Shown here piece by piece: positions 52,287-61,253 of a stretch of DNA of 64,000 nt. Source of the stretch: Thiohalobacter thiocyanaticus. GTDB lineage: Bacteria; Pseudomonadota; Gammaproteobacteria; Thiohalobacterales; Thiohalobacteraceae. The first letter of the stretch is position 1; every line of letters starts with the position of its first letter. The stretch lies in assembly GCF_003932505.1 (NCBI RefSeq), contig NZ_QZMU01000001.1, positions 1,984,001-2,048,000 of the forward strand. The letters are read 5' to 3'. The notes beneath the pieces were generated by a model. The model was not told the DNA's origin. It was given only the letters and a program-made list of their open reading frames with translations, and made no database searches. The translations under genes were made by a program, and so were the position numbers.

Positions 52287-53327
52287 ATGGATATCGCAGA
52301 ACTGCTCGCCTTCGGGGTCAAGAACAACGCCTCCGACCTGCACCTCTCTTCTCGCGGGCTGCCGCCCATGATCCGCGTCGACGGCGACATCCGCCGCATC
52401 AACGTTCCGGCGCTGGAGCACAAGGAGGTCCACGCGCTGGTCTACGACATCATGAACGACAAGCAGCGCAAGGATTTCGAGGAATTCCTCGAAACCGACT
52501 TCTCCTTCGAGATTCCGAACCTGGCGCGCTTCCGCGTCAACGCCTTCAACCACAACCGCGGCGCCGGTGCGGTGTTCCGTACCATCCCCTCCAAGATCCT
52601 TAGCCTGGAGGACCTGGGTTGCCCGCCCGTGTTCAAGGACATCTCCGACCAGCCGCGCGGCATCGTGCTGGTCACCGGCCCCACCGGTTCCGGCAAGTCC
52701 ACCACCCTGGCGGCGATGATCAACCACGTCAACGAAAGCCGCTACGAGCACATCCTCACCATCGAGGATCCGATCGAGTTCGTGCACGAATCCAAGAAGT
52801 GCCTGATCAACCAGCGCGAGGTGCATCGCGATACCCTTGGCTTTGCCGAGGCGTTGCGCTCGGCCCTGCGCGAGGACCCCGACATCGTCCTGGTCGGCGA
52901 GATGCGCGACCTGGAGACCATTCGCCTGGCCCTGACCGCGGCCGAGACCGGCCACCTGGTGTTCGGCACCCTGCACACCAGCTCCGCGGCCAAGACCATT
53001 GACCGCATCATCGACGTCTTCCCGGCGGCGGAGAAATCCATGGTGCGCTCCATGCTGTCGGAGTCGCTGCGCGCGGTCATCTCCCAGACCCTGCTCAAGA
53101 AGACCGGCGGCGGACGTATTGCCGCGCATGAGATCATGATCGGCACCCCGGCGATCCGCAACCTGATCCGCGAGGACAAGGTCGCCCAGATGTACTCGGC
53201 CATCCAGACCGGTCAGGCCACCGGCATGCAGACCCTGGACCAGAATCTGCAGGAGATCGTGCAGAAGGGCCTGGTCAGCCGCCAGGACGCCCGCACCAAG
53301 GCGGCCAACAAGGAGCTGTTCCGCTAG
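52287..53327 (+). CDS. pilT: Type IV pilus retraction ATPase PilT
   Basis: 346 residues. Walker A GPTGSGKST, Asp box and Walker B (VGEMRDLETI), His box (GHLVFGTLHT), and the PilT-specific AIRNLIRE block near the C-terminus. It powers pilus retraction and twitching. Confidence 0.97.
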   Translation: MDIAELLAFGVKNNASDLHLSSRGLPPMIRVDGDIRRINVPALEHKEVHALVYDIMNDKQRKDFEEFLETDFSFEIPNLARFRVNAFNHNRGAGAVFRTIPSKILSLEDLGCPPVFKDISDQPRGIVLVTGPTGSGKSTTLAAMINHVNESRYEHILTIEDPIEFVHESKKCLINQREVHRDTLGFAEALRSALREDPDIVLVGEMRDLETIRLALTAAETGHLVFGTLHTSSAAKTIDRIIDVFPAAEKSMVRSMLSESLRAVISQTLLKKTGGGRIAAHEIMIGTPAIRNLIREDKVAQMYSAIQTGQATGMQTLDQNLQEIVQKGLVSRQDARTKAANKELFR

Positions 53328-53460
53328 AAACGGTTTTTTTACATTTTCCCTCTCCCCTGGCGGGAGAGTTGGGGTGAGGGGGTATTCCCCCGGTCACCCA
53401 CGATCTATGCTTGTTTCAGGGATAACGAAACCGGCTCCGGGCGACAAGAAGGGAAAATTC

Positions 53461-54630
53461 ATGGCACAGGACCTCAAAACACTGCTCATGCTGGTCGTGA
53501 GAAAGAAGGCCTCCGACCTGTTCATCACCGCCGGCGTGCCGCCCAGCATCAAGGTCGATGGCAAGATCATGGCCACCGCCAAGGAGCCGCTTGCGCCCGA
53601 TGAGGCCAGGCAGATGGTGATGGATACGGTGCCCGAATACCTGCGCGATGAATTCCAGCGCACCCATGAATGCAACTTCGCCCTGAGCGAGAGCGGGCTG
53701 GGGCGCTTCCGCGTCAGCGCCTTCTATCAGCGCAACCATGTCGGCATGGTGCTGCGCCGCATCGAAACCCAGATCCCCAACTTCGAGGGGCTCAACCTGC
53801 CGCCCGTCCTCGAGAAGCTGGCCATGACCAAGCGCGGCCTGGTGCTGTTCGTGGGCGCGACCGGCACCGGCAAGTCCACCTCGCTGGCGGCCATGCTCGG
53901 CTACCGCAACCATCACGGCAACGGCCATATCGTCACCCTGGAAGATCCCATCGAGTTCATCCACCAGCACGACGGCTGCATCGTCACCCAGCGCGAGGTG
54001 GGCCTGGACACCGACTCCTACGAGGTCGGCCTGCGCAACACCCTGCGCCAGGCCCCGGACGTGATCCTGATCGGCGAGATCCGCAGTCGCGAGACCATGG
54101 ACTACGCCATCGCCTTCGCCGAGACCGGCCACCTGTGCCTGTCCACCCTGCACGCCAACAATGCCAACCAGGCGCTGGACCGCATCATCAATTTCTTCCC
54201 CGAGGACCGGCGCGACCAGTTGCTGATGGACCTGTCGCTCAACCTCAAGGCCATGATCGCCCAGCAGCTCATCCCCACCGTCGACGGCAAGGCCCGCCGC
54301 GCCGCCGTGGAGGTGCTGATCAACAGCCCCTTGGCCTCGGAGTACATCCGCAACGGCGAGATCCACCGCCTCAAGGACCTGATGAAACGCTCCCGCGAGC
54401 AGGGCATGCAGACCTTCGATCAGGCGCTGTTCGATCTCTACAAGGCCGGCGAGATCAGCTACGACAACGCCCTGCACTACGCCGACTCACCCAACGAGGT
54501 GCGGCTGATGATCAAGCTGGACGAGGAGGATGTGGACAAGCTGGGCGACGCCATTGCCGACATGGAGATCGACAACTCGGATCAGTACTCCATATCAAAT
54601 CAGAAGCGCGGCGGGAAAAAGCGGAGTTGA
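53461..54630 (+). CDS. pilU: Type IV pilus retraction ATPase PilU
   Basis: 389 residues from the ATG at 53461; longer starts begin in the intergenic repeat. Walker A GATGTGKST, Walker B (IGEIRSRETM) and His box (GHLCLSTLH) are present. It works with PilT. The gap of about 130 bp to pilT holds a short purine/pyrimidine palindrome (53345-53385). Confidence 0.95.
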   Translation: MAQDLKTLLMLVVRKKASDLFITAGVPPSIKVDGKIMATAKEPLAPDEARQMVMDTVPEYLRDEFQRTHECNFALSESGLGRFRVSAFYQRNHVGMVLRRIETQIPNFEGLNLPPVLEKLAMTKRGLVLFVGATGTGKSTSLAAMLGYRNHHGNGHIVTLEDPIEFIHQHDGCIVTQREVGLDTDSYEVGLRNTLRQAPDVILIGEIRSRETMDYAIAFAETGHLCLSTLHANNANQALDRIINFFPEDRRDQLLMDLSLNLKAMIAQQLIPTVDGKARRAAVEVLINSPLASEYIRNGEIHRLKDLMKRSREQGMQTFDQALFDLYKAGEISYDNALHYADSPNEVRLMIKLDEEDVDKLGDAIADMEIDNSDQYSISNQKRGGKKRS

Positions 54631-54683
54631 CCGTGGCTGGGGAGAGTCGTTCGGCTTTCGGCGCCTAGGTCCGGTTAGCGTAG

Positions 54684-54717
54684 CGTAACCCGACAGCCCG
54701 CAGCATGTCGGGTTACG
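54684..54717. repeat. Small palindrome in a repeat of the CGTAACCCGACA type
   Basis: CGTAACCCGACA (54684-54695) and TGTCGGGTTACG (54706-54717) are perfect inverted arms. Lies between pilU and the SelW-like gene; no strong U-tract, so a repeat element rather than a clear terminator. Confidence 0.8.
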
Positions 54718-54749
54718 GTGCAGCGCACCCGCTCCAACCTGCATCCATC

Positions 54750-55031
54750 CTACTCTTTCTTTTTGTCGGAATGCCCAAGCCCCTTCTCCGGCGCAATCTC
54801 GTCGCGTACCCGCTGTTTCAGTTCCGTGATCTCCGGGAAACGGCCGGCTTCCCGGCGCGACCAGACCGGCCTGCCGTTGACGGTTACCTCGAATACGCCG
54901 CCCGTGCCCGGGCGCAGGGTAAGTTCCGTGATCTCATCCTCGAACGTCGTCAGCAGCTCCTGCGCCATCCAGGCGGAGCGCAGCAGCCACCGGCATTGGT
55001 TGCAGTAATGGATTTCAATGTGATTGTCCAT
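54750..55031 (-). CDS. SelT/SelW/SelH (Rdx) family protein
   Basis: 93 residues. A thioredoxin-like Rdx fold with the CxxC redox motif in IHYCNQCRWLLR near the N-terminus and GTGGVFEV in the middle. The motif has cysteine rather than selenocysteine. Family members are small redox proteins of unclear function. Placed at the end of the pyrimidine cluster. Confidence 0.9.
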   Translation of the reverse strand: MDNHIEIHYCNQCRWLLRSAWMAQELLTTFEDEITELTLRPGTGGVFEVTVNGRPVWSRREAGRFPEITELKQRVRDEIAPEKGLGHSDKKKE

Positions 55032-55094
55032 GGGGTCACCATTACGCTCTTTGCTGTTCTCTGCGCCTTGTCGTCTTTGCGTTGAGGTTTCAGC

Positions 55095-55973
55095 TCAGGG
55101 AAAAACCGCCCGCGCATCGAACACCGGCCCGTCCACGCATACGCGCTTCATCGCCGGGCCCTGATCGGTTTCCACCTGCACGGTGCAGCCGGCACAGCCG
55201 CCGACGGCGCAGGCCATGAACTCCTCCAGCGAAACCTGGCAGGGCAGGTCGTAGTCGCGCGCCAGTTTCGCCACCGCCTCCAGCATGGGGTGCGGACCGC
55301 AGGCGAAGATCTCCACCTCCTGCAGGTGCTGCGTGTTGAGCGCAGACAGCCAGTCGCGGGCAAGATCGGTGATGTAGCCCTGGTAGCAGCCGGGGAAGTC
55401 CTGCCGGCTGCACAGGCGGCTGGGCACGCTCCAGTCCTCCAGCAGCGGCATGGCAGCGATCACCCCGTCGGGGATGCCGGGGACCAGGATCTGCGACGGG
55501 CGGCTGGTGAAGGGGAAGGGGACCTCGGAGCCCATCATCACGAGCGGTTTGCAGGCCGGTTCGCGGCGCAGGGCATCGGCCAGGAACACCATGGGCGGGA
55601 TCCCCACGCCGCCGCCGAGCAGCAGGGGGCGCGGACGCTCGGGGCGCGGGCGGAAGGGCTGGCCGATGGGGCCCATGACACTGATGGATTCGCCCGTCTG
55701 ACGCCGGCTGAGCAGACGGGTGCCTTCGCCGACCACCTTGTACAGGAACTCCACCCAGCCGGCCTCGGGGTCGGTGCGCATGATCGACAGCGGCCGGCGC
55801 ATGGGCAGCAGCGGGTCGCAGGTCAGATGGGCGAAGCTGCCCGGCGCGGCGCGGTGGGCACACTCGGGGCTGTGGACGCGCAGGATGTACTGCCCGCCCG
55901 GATGGGCCTCGTGGGTCAGGATTTCGGCGTCTTCCAGATGGATGGTGCCGCGGTGGGGTTTGGCTGTGGTCAT
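55095..55973 (-). CDS. pyrK: PyrK-like dihydroorotate dehydrogenase electron-transfer subunit
   Basis: 292 residues. FAD domain (MRRPLSIMR), NAD domain (LLLGGGVGIPPMVFLADAL) and a C-terminal [2Fe-2S] motif with Cys in CAVGGCAGC and KRVC. In Firmicutes PyrK passes electrons from PyrD class 1B to NAD. Here the partner PyrD is not in the window; it lies directly after pyrC'. It may couple to another pyrimidine dehydrogenase or have a broader ferredoxin-reductase-like role. Confidence 0.9.
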   Translation of the reverse strand: MTTAKPHRGTIHLEDAEILTHEAHPGGQYILRVHSPECAHRAAPGSFAHLTCDPLLPMRRPLSIMRTDPEAGWVEFLYKVVGEGTRLLSRRQTGESISVMGPIGQPFRPRPERPRPLLLGGGVGIPPMVFLADALRREPACKPLVMMGSEVPFPFTSRPSQILVPGIPDGVIAAMPLLEDWSVPSRLCSRQDFPGCYQGYITDLARDWLSALNTQHLQEVEIFACGPHPMLEAVAKLARDYDLPCQVSLEEFMACAVGGCAGCTVQVETDQGPAMKRVCVDGPVFDARAVFP

Positions 55974-56050
55974 GGGTTCAATTATGAATCACAAGGAATA
56001 CGAAGAACACTGAGAAAACGGATATCCACCACTCTCGGAAGCCGATGATC

Positions 56051-56129
56051 CGTCATTGCGAGCGCAGCGCGGCAATCTCTACAGACGGGTGCTGCATTAC
56101 GAGATTGCCGCGCTGCGCTCGCAATGACG
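56051..56129. repeat. Dispersed palindromic repeat, CGTCATTGCGAG family, copy 3
   Basis: Perfect 29-base arms 56051-56079 and 56101-56129 around 21 bases, same family as 14495-14587 and 26777-26868. Between pyrK and pyrC'. Confidence 0.9.
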
Positions 56130-56149
56130 AGAAAAAATTGATCGTAGGC

Positions 56150-57451
56150 TTACCGCTCGAACACCCGCCGGCCGCCCAGCAGGGTGTGCATCACCCTGCC
56201 TTTCACTTCCCAGCCCATGAAGGGGGTGTTGTGCCCCTGGCTGAACAGGCTGGTCGGATCGATGCGCCAGCTGGCCTCGGGGTCGAACAGGGTGATGTCG
56301 GCCGCCGCGCCCGGGGTCAGGGTGCCGGTGCCCTGTTCGAGCAGACCCAGGATGCGGGCCGGGCCGGCGGTCAGACGATCGATGATCTCGGGCAGGGTCA
56401 GCAGCTTGTCCTCGACCAGGCGCAGGGCCAGCGGCAGCAGGGTGTCCAGGCCGGAGATGCCGGGCTCGGTGGCCGGGAAGGGATTGAGCTTGGCGTCGGC
56501 CTCGTGCGGCTGGTGGTCACTGCACAGGGCCGACAGGGTGCCGCGGGCCAGGCCGGCACGCAGGCCCTCGCGGTCGCGCTGGGTGCGCAGCGGCGGGTAG
56601 ACGTGGAACTGGCTGTCGAAGTCGGCGATGTCCAGTTCGGTGAAGTAGAGATAGGGGATGGCCGCGTCGGCCGTGATCGGCACGCCGTCGTACTGGGCGC
56701 GGGCGATCATCTGCACCGAGCGGCTGTGGGTCAGGCGGCAGAAGTGCGCCCGCACCCCGGTGTGCTCGATCAGGGCCAGGTCCCGGGCCACGGCGGCGGT
56801 CTCGGCCGCGGCCGGGATGCCGGGCAGGCCCAGGCGGGTGGCCACCGCCCCCTCGTGGGCGCAGCCGCCGTTGGCCAGCCAGTATTCCTCCGGGTGGATG
56901 AATACGGTCAGGTCGAAGGTGGCGGCGTATTCGAAGGCACGCCGCACCACGGCGGTATGCAGGATGGGCGACTGGGCATTGCTCACGCCACGGCAGCCGG
57001 CTTCCTTGAGCGCGGCCATTTCGGTCAGATGCTCGCCGGCAAGCCCCTGGGTGAGCGCGCCGAGGGTGACGACGCGGGCATGGCCGGCGCGTTCGGCGCG
57101 CTGGCGGATGAGTTCAACCACGGCCGGGGTGTCGATGATGGGATCGGTGGTCGGTGGGCAGCACAGGGTGGTGATGCCCCCGGCGGCGGCGGCCCGGGTC
57201 TCGGAGGCGATGGTGGCCTTGTTCTCGTGACCGGGCTCGCGCAGGTGCGCGGCCAGCTCCACCAGGCCGGGGCAGACAATCAGGCCGCGGGCGTCGATCT
57301 CCAGCTCGGGGCGGAAATCGCCGGGCACGCTCTCGCCCACGCCGGCGATGCGGCCGGCGGCGACGGCGACATCGACCTCGGCGTCGAGGCGGTTGGCCGG
57401 GTCGATGACCCGGCCGCCCCGGATCAGTATGCGCGCCTTCTTAGCCGCCAT
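56150..57451 (-). CDS. pyrC': Dihydroorotase-like protein PyrC' (PyrX), probably inactive
   Basis: 433 residues. The amidohydrolase fold is recognisable (GLIVCPGLVELAAHLREPG), but the metal motif DxHxH reads Glu-Leu-Ala-Ala-His and the DDG loop reads Asn-Ala-Gln. Only later histidines (HPEEY, SDHQPH) survive. It closely resembles Pseudomonas PyrC' (PyrX), which lacks dihydroorotase activity and is required for assembly of dodecameric aspartate transcarbamoylase with PyrB. It is separated from pyrB by a repeat rather than overlapping it. Confidence 0.93.
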   Translation of the reverse strand: MAAKKARILIRGGRVIDPANRLDAEVDVAVAAGRIAGVGESVPGDFRPELEIDARGLIVCPGLVELAAHLREPGHENKATIASETRAAAAGGITTLCCPPTTDPIIDTPAVVELIRQRAERAGHARVVTLGALTQGLAGEHLTEMAALKEAGCRGVSNAQSPILHTAVVRRAFEYAATFDLTVFIHPEEYWLANGGCAHEGAVATRLGLPGIPAAAETAAVARDLALIEHTGVRAHFCRLTHSRSVQMIARAQYDGVPITADAAIPYLYFTELDIADFDSQFHVYPPLRTQRDREGLRAGLARGTLSALCSDHQPHEADAKLNPFPATEPGISGLDTLLPLALRLVEDKLLTLPEIIDRLTAGPARILGLLEQGTGTLTPGAAADITLFDPEASWRIDPTSLFSQGHNTPFMGWEVKGRVMHTLLGGRRVFER

Positions 57452-57488
57452 TCAGTGCTGTTCCTGTATTGGTGTAACGTTGCCATGG

Positions 57489-57573
57489 GTAGGTTGGGCT
57501 GAGCCGGGCGAAGCCCGATACCTCTACCGAAGGCGGACCCGTGTTGGGCTTCATAGCATCCGGCCCAACCTAC
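57489..57573. repeat. Intergenic repeat between pyrB and pyrC' with GTAGGTTGGGC arms
   Basis: GTAGGTTGGGC (57489-57499) and GCCCAACCTAC (57563-57573) are terminal inverted arms of an 85-bp element. On the minus strand the pyrB stop codon TAG (57570-57572) is formed by the repeat's own first bases. Confidence 0.85.
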
Positions 57574-58562
57574 ACATTCTGTTTTTCCTGGGCCTCGGCA
57601 TCCGTGTGGGCACGCATGGTCATGGACATGACCGCCATGCGCACGGCGATGCCGTGGGTAACCTGTTCCAGGATAACCGAACGCGGGCCGTCGGCTACCT
57701 GGGAGTCCATCTCCACCCCGCGGTTGATCGGCCCGGGGTGCATCACCGTGACATCCGGGTCGGCCACCGCCAGGCGCTGTTCGGTCAGACCGAACAGATG
57801 GAAATACTCATGTTCGCTCGGCAGCATGGCGCCCTGCATGCGTTCGCGTTGCAGCCGCAGCATGATGATCACGTCGACGTCGCGGATACCGGCCTCCAGA
57901 TCATGGAAGACCTGCACCCCCAGCGATTCGGCGTCCACCGGCACCAGGGTTTTGGGCGCAACGATGCGGACCTCGCCGGTGTTGAGGGTGTTCAGCGCAT
58001 GGATCTGTGAGCGCGCCACCCGCGAGTGCATGATGTCGCCGACAATGGCCACCCGCAGGCGGCCGAAGTCCGGCCCCTTGACCCGGCGGATGGTGAACAT
58101 ATCCAGCATCGCCTGGGTGGGATGGGCGTGGCGGCCGTCGCCGGCGTTGAGCACGCTGATGTGCGGGGCCACGTGGCGGGCGAAGAAATGCGCCGCGCCG
58201 CTGTCGGCGTGGCGCACCACGAACATGTCCACATGCATGGCCTCCAGGTTGCGCAGGGTGTCGAGCAGGGTCTCGCCCTTCACGGCGCTGGAGGCGTCGA
58301 TGTTGATGTTGAGCACGTCCGCCGACAGCCGCTTGGCCGCCAGCTCGAAGGTGGTGCGGGTGCGGGTGCTGGCCTCGAAGAACAGGTTGACGATGGTCTT
58401 GCCGCGCAGCAGCGGGACCTTCTTCACCTGCTGGGCGGTCACGCCGGCGAAGGACTCGGCGGTGTCCAGTATCTCGGTGAGAATGGAATGCGAAAGCCCC
58501 TCGATGGTGAGGAAGTGGCGCAGCCGGCCCTGGTCGTCGACTTGCAGGTTGGTGCTGCTCAT
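57570..58562 (-). CDS. pyrB: Aspartate carbamoyltransferase catalytic subunit
   Basis: 330 residues from the ATG at 58562, overlapping pyrR by 4 bp. Carbamoyl-phosphate motif [29 protein letters not shown], and [11 protein letters not shown] are all present. The first committed step of pyrimidine synthesis; with PyrC' it likely forms the class A-type dodecamer. Its final residues and stop lie at the edge of a repeat. Confidence 0.96.
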   Translation of the reverse strand: MSSTNLQVDDQGRLRHFLTIEGLSHSILTEILDTAESFAGVTAQQVKKVPLLRGKTIVNLFFEASTRTRTTFELAAKRLSADVLNINIDASSAVKGETLLDTLRNLEAMHVDMFVVRHADSGAAHFFARHVAPHISVLNAGDGRHAHPTQAMLDMFTIRRVKGPDFGRLRVAIVGDIMHSRVARSQIHALNTLNTGEVRIVAPKTLVPVDAESLGVQVFHDLEAGIRDVDVIIMLRLQRERMQGAMLPSEHEYFHLFGLTEQRLAVADPDVTVMHPGPINRGVEMDSQVADGPRSVILEQVTHGIAVRMAVMSMTMRAHTDAEAQEKQNV

Positions 58563-59062
58563 GCGGCCTTGTGAACCTCCAGTACCAGGGGGTCGGGCCC
58601 GGTGAGCTTGACGTGCTCGCCCAGGACGAGCTGCAGCCGGGTGCCGACCACGTCGGCCTCGATCGGCAGTTCGCGGCCGCCGCGCTCGACCAGTACGGCC
58701 AGGATCACCGAGGCCGGGCGGCCATAGTCGAAGATTTCGTTCATGGCCGCGCGGATGGTGCGCCCGGTGTGCAGTACGTCGTCGACCAGGATGATGTGGC
58801 GCTCGTCGACCGAAAAGGGGATGTCCGAGGGCTTGACCTGCGGGTGCAGGCCGATGCGGGTGAAGTCGTCGCGGTAGAAGGTGATATCCAGGCTGCCCAG
58901 CGGCTGCTCCAGCCCCAGTGAGCGGTGCAGTTCGCGCGCCACCCAGACCCCGCCGGTATGGATGCCGACCATGGCCGGATCCTCGACGCCGCGGCGCTCG
59001 AGCAGGGCGCTGAGATCCCCGGCCATCTGGGCCAGCAGGGGTTCGACAGGGGTCTGGGTCAT
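58559..59062 (-). CDS. pyrR: PyrR-like uracil phosphoribosyltransferase/regulator
   Basis: 167 residues. PRPP motif [16 protein letters not shown] and DITFYRDDF identify the PyrR family. In Gram-positives it attenuates pyr mRNA; in Pseudomonas-type operons a regulatory role is less clear. It is immediately upstream of pyrB. No attenuator hairpin was seen between pyrR and pyrB (they overlap). Confidence 0.94.
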   Translation of the reverse strand: MTQTPVEPLLAQMAGDLSALLERRGVEDPAMVGIHTGGVWVARELHRSLGLEQPLGSLDITFYRDDFTRIGLHPQVKPSDIPFSVDERHIILVDDVLHTGRTIRAAMNEIFDYGRPASVILAVLVERGGRELPIEADVVGTRLQLVLGEHVKLTGPDPLVLEVHKAA

Positions 59063-59071
59063 TGGTGTCTT

Positions 59072-59479
59072 TTACCTGTGTTCGTCCAGCCAGTCCTGCA
59101 GGATGATCCGTGCCGACTGGGCATCGATGTCCGTGTCCTTTCCGTCCCCGAGCCGGCGCGCGGCCTGTGAGCTCAAACGCTCGTCCATCAGGTGCACCGG
59201 CAGGCCGAAGCGGCCGTGCAGCCGGCGGGCGAAGCGTTCGGCCGCGGCCGTGGTCGCGCTGACGTCGCCGGTGAGGTACAGCGGCCGGCCCACCACCAGG
59301 GCGTCCGGGCGCCACTCGGCCAGCAGGGCCGCCACCCGGTCCCAGTCCGGCTGACCGTCGCGGGCGGAGAGCGATTGTAACGCACGCGCCGTCCCTGTCA
59401 CCGTCTGGCCGACGGCTACCCCGATTTTTTTCTTCCCGTGGTCGAAGCCGAGCAGGGTGCGCCCGCCCGGCTCAGGCAT
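59072..59479 (-). CDS. ruvX: Holliday-junction resolvase-like RuvX (YqgF)
   Basis: 135 residues. RNase H-like N-terminus [16 protein letters not shown], and [11 protein letters not shown] with C-terminal [14 protein letters not shown]. YqgF acts in pre-16S rRNA processing. Its start overlaps algH by 8 bp. Confidence 0.94.
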   Translation of the reverse strand: MPEPGGRTLLGFDHGKKKIGVAVGQTVTGTARALQSLSARDGQPDWDRVAALLAEWRPDALVVGRPLYLTGDVSATTAAAERFARRLHGRFGLPVHLMDERLSSQAARRLGDGKDTDIDAQSARIILQDWLDEHR

Positions 59480-60035
59480 GCCCGGCGTCGCCCGAGAGCA
59501 GGTTGACGTCGACCCCGATCAGGGCTGCTGCCGCCTCCCAGCGCTTCTCCACCGGGGTGTCGAAGATCACCCGCGGGTCGGCCGGCCCGCTGAGCCAGGC
59601 GTTTTCCGCCATTTCATGTTCCAGCTGTCCGGCGCCCCAGCCGGCGTAGCCCAGCGCGATCAGCGCCCGGCTCGGCCCCTTGCCCTCGGCCATGGCGGCC
59701 AGGATGTCCTGGGAGGCGGTCACGCCGGTGTCATCGGTGACCTGCATGGTGGCCTCCCAGCCGCCCAGCGGCTGGTGCAGGATGAAGCCGCGCTCGGGCT
59801 GTACCGGCCCGCCCTGGTAGACGGGCAGGTCGGCGATGTAGGGGTCGCTGGCATTCAGCTGCATGTGCTCGAACACATCGTCCAGACGCATGTCCAGCGG
59901 CCGGTTGATGACCAGTCCCATGGCGCCGTCGGCGTCGTGTTCGCAGATATAGGTGACAGTATGGAAAAAGTTCGGGTCCGCCAGGCCGGGCATGGCGATC
60001 AGGAAGTGGTTGGCCAGGTAGGGGGATTCCGCCAT
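59472..60035 (-). CDS. algH: AlgH/YqgE (DUF179) family protein
   Basis: 187 residues. Typical start MAESPYLANHFLIAMPGL, GLVINRPLDM and YAGWGAGQLEHE. Function uncertain (a regulator of alginate in Pseudomonas by old genetics). A MITE-like element (60041-60311) ends 5 bp upstream of its ATG, so its Shine-Dalgarno and promoter may derive from that element. Confidence 0.94.
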   Translation of the reverse strand: MAESPYLANHFLIAMPGLADPNFFHTVTYICEHDADGAMGLVINRPLDMRLDDVFEHMQLNASDPYIADLPVYQGGPVQPERGFILHQPLGGWEATMQVTDDTGVTASQDILAAMAEGKGPSRALIALGYAGWGAGQLEHEMAENAWLSGPADPRVIFDTPVEKRWEAAAALIGVDVNLLSGDAGHA

Positions 60036-60040
60036 GGGTC

Positions 60041-60311
60041 CTAGGGCCTGTTAACACTAATCCAATCGCCTCTGCTGGGGCTGATTTTTCGTCCAGCAAG
60101 GCAGAATGAGCGATGTGTAGTCACTCTACATGAGCGAATGATAACGCCGCTGGGCGGGAAATCAGCCCCAGCCCTGCGGGTTGCGCCTGAAAAAGCGCCA
60201 CTCGTCGTTGCTCGTCGCTTATTTGGAATCACCAAACCACGCTCCTCGCGCCTCGATTGGCGCTTTTTCAGGCACAACAGAGACGATTGGATTAGTGTTT
60301 ACAGGCCCTAG
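60041..60311. mobile_element. 271-bp MITE-like element with CTAG ends upstream of algH
   Basis: Terminal inverted repeats of 34 bases (60041-60074 and 60278-60311) begin CTAGGGCCTGT and match at 32 positions. Two further nested inverted pairs fill the interior: about 60074-60096 with 60149-60171, and 60183-60200 with 60257-60274. CTAG at both ends fits IS5-like target choice (YTAR). No transposase. The element separates algH from tonB. Confidence 0.7.
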
Positions 60312-60398
60312 TATCGGCGAGGGCGCCGGGCGGTGCAAGGGATCGGTGCGGCGCATGTAACGCAGAGAACGCAAAGGCGTTTATTGCCGCCGCGGTTC

Positions 60399-61253
60399 CT
60401 ATCTGCCCTGCGTCTGCAGCCCGCTGCTGAGGAACTCCCAGGTGCGGGTGATGTAGAGCAGGTCGGTATCCTCGCGCACGGCTTCCGGCAGCGGCGGGAA
60501 GGGCGCGGCCAGCTCGACGATGCGGATGGCGGCGTCATCGAGGACCTGGTGGCCGGAGGACTTGAGCAGGGTGATGGTATAGACGCTGCCGTCCGGCTTG
60601 AGCGCGACCTGCAGCAGCAGCTTGCCCGAGACCCCCTGGCGGCGGGCGGCGTCGGGATAGTTGAGGTTGCCGACCCGCTCGACCTTGTGCACCCAGTCGT
60701 TCATGTAGCTGGCGTACTTGAACTCGCGGGTGCTGGCCGAGACGAAGGTCTTGCGCGGGCGTTCCGAGTAGGCCTGCAGGGACTGCTTGATCTGTTCGTC
60801 CAGCTGGACCATTTCCATGCTGCGCTGGACCAGTTCGTCGGCGCTGGGCCTGGGGCTTTCCGGTTTCGGTGTGGATTCGCTCGGGGTGACCTCGGTGTCG
60901 GATTCGGCCTGGGTGAGCACCTGGGGCTGTTCCCGGGCGGTTTCCGGCTCCGGCGGCGGGGCGCTGGCCTGTTTGGCCGGCTGCGGTGGGGTCGGTTCCA
61001 CCCGCTCATCGACATTGCCCGCCCCGGTCTGGCTGTGCTCGGCCAGATAGTCGGCCTCCTCCGGAGCCTCGGTGTTGTGTTTGGGCAGCAGGGCGATGTC
61101 CAGCGGCGGCGGCGCCTCGCGGCTGGCGTCGGGCTCGAAGGTGAAGGACACGCCCAGCAGCAGCAGGGCGTGCAGGGCGCCGGCCAGCAGCAGTGCGACG
61201 ATCAGCGGATCGCCGTGGTGCTGCGGCCGGTTGCCGAGAACGTTCTGGCTCAT
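60399..61253 (-). CDS. tonB: TonB-like energy transducer
   Basis: 284 residues. N-terminal membrane helix (about 17-36), Pro/Glu-rich periplasmic spacer (about 50-145), then C-terminal TonB domain (NYPDAARRQGVSGKLLLQVALKPDGSV). Its place between gshB and algH matches Pseudomonas tonB3, linked to twitching. The partner ExbBD is elsewhere. Confidence 0.92.
   Translation of the reverse strand: MSQNVLGNRPQHHGDPLIVALLLAGALHALLLLGVSFTFEPDASREAPPPLDIALLPKHNTEAPEEADYLAEHSQTGAGNVDERVEPTPPQPAKQASAPPPEPETAREQPQVLTQAESDTEVTPSESTPKPESPRPSADELVQRSMEMVQLDEQIKQSLQAYSERPRKTFVSASTREFKYASYMNDWVHKVERVGNLNYPDAARRQGVSGKLLLQVALKPDGSVYTITLLKSSGHQVLDDAAIRIVELAAPFPPLPEAVREDTDLLYITRTWEFLSSGLQTQGR

Noticed and set aside
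54750..55031. Selenoprotein with in-frame UGA
   Set aside because: The redox motif uses two ordinary cysteines; no internal stop codon is present.
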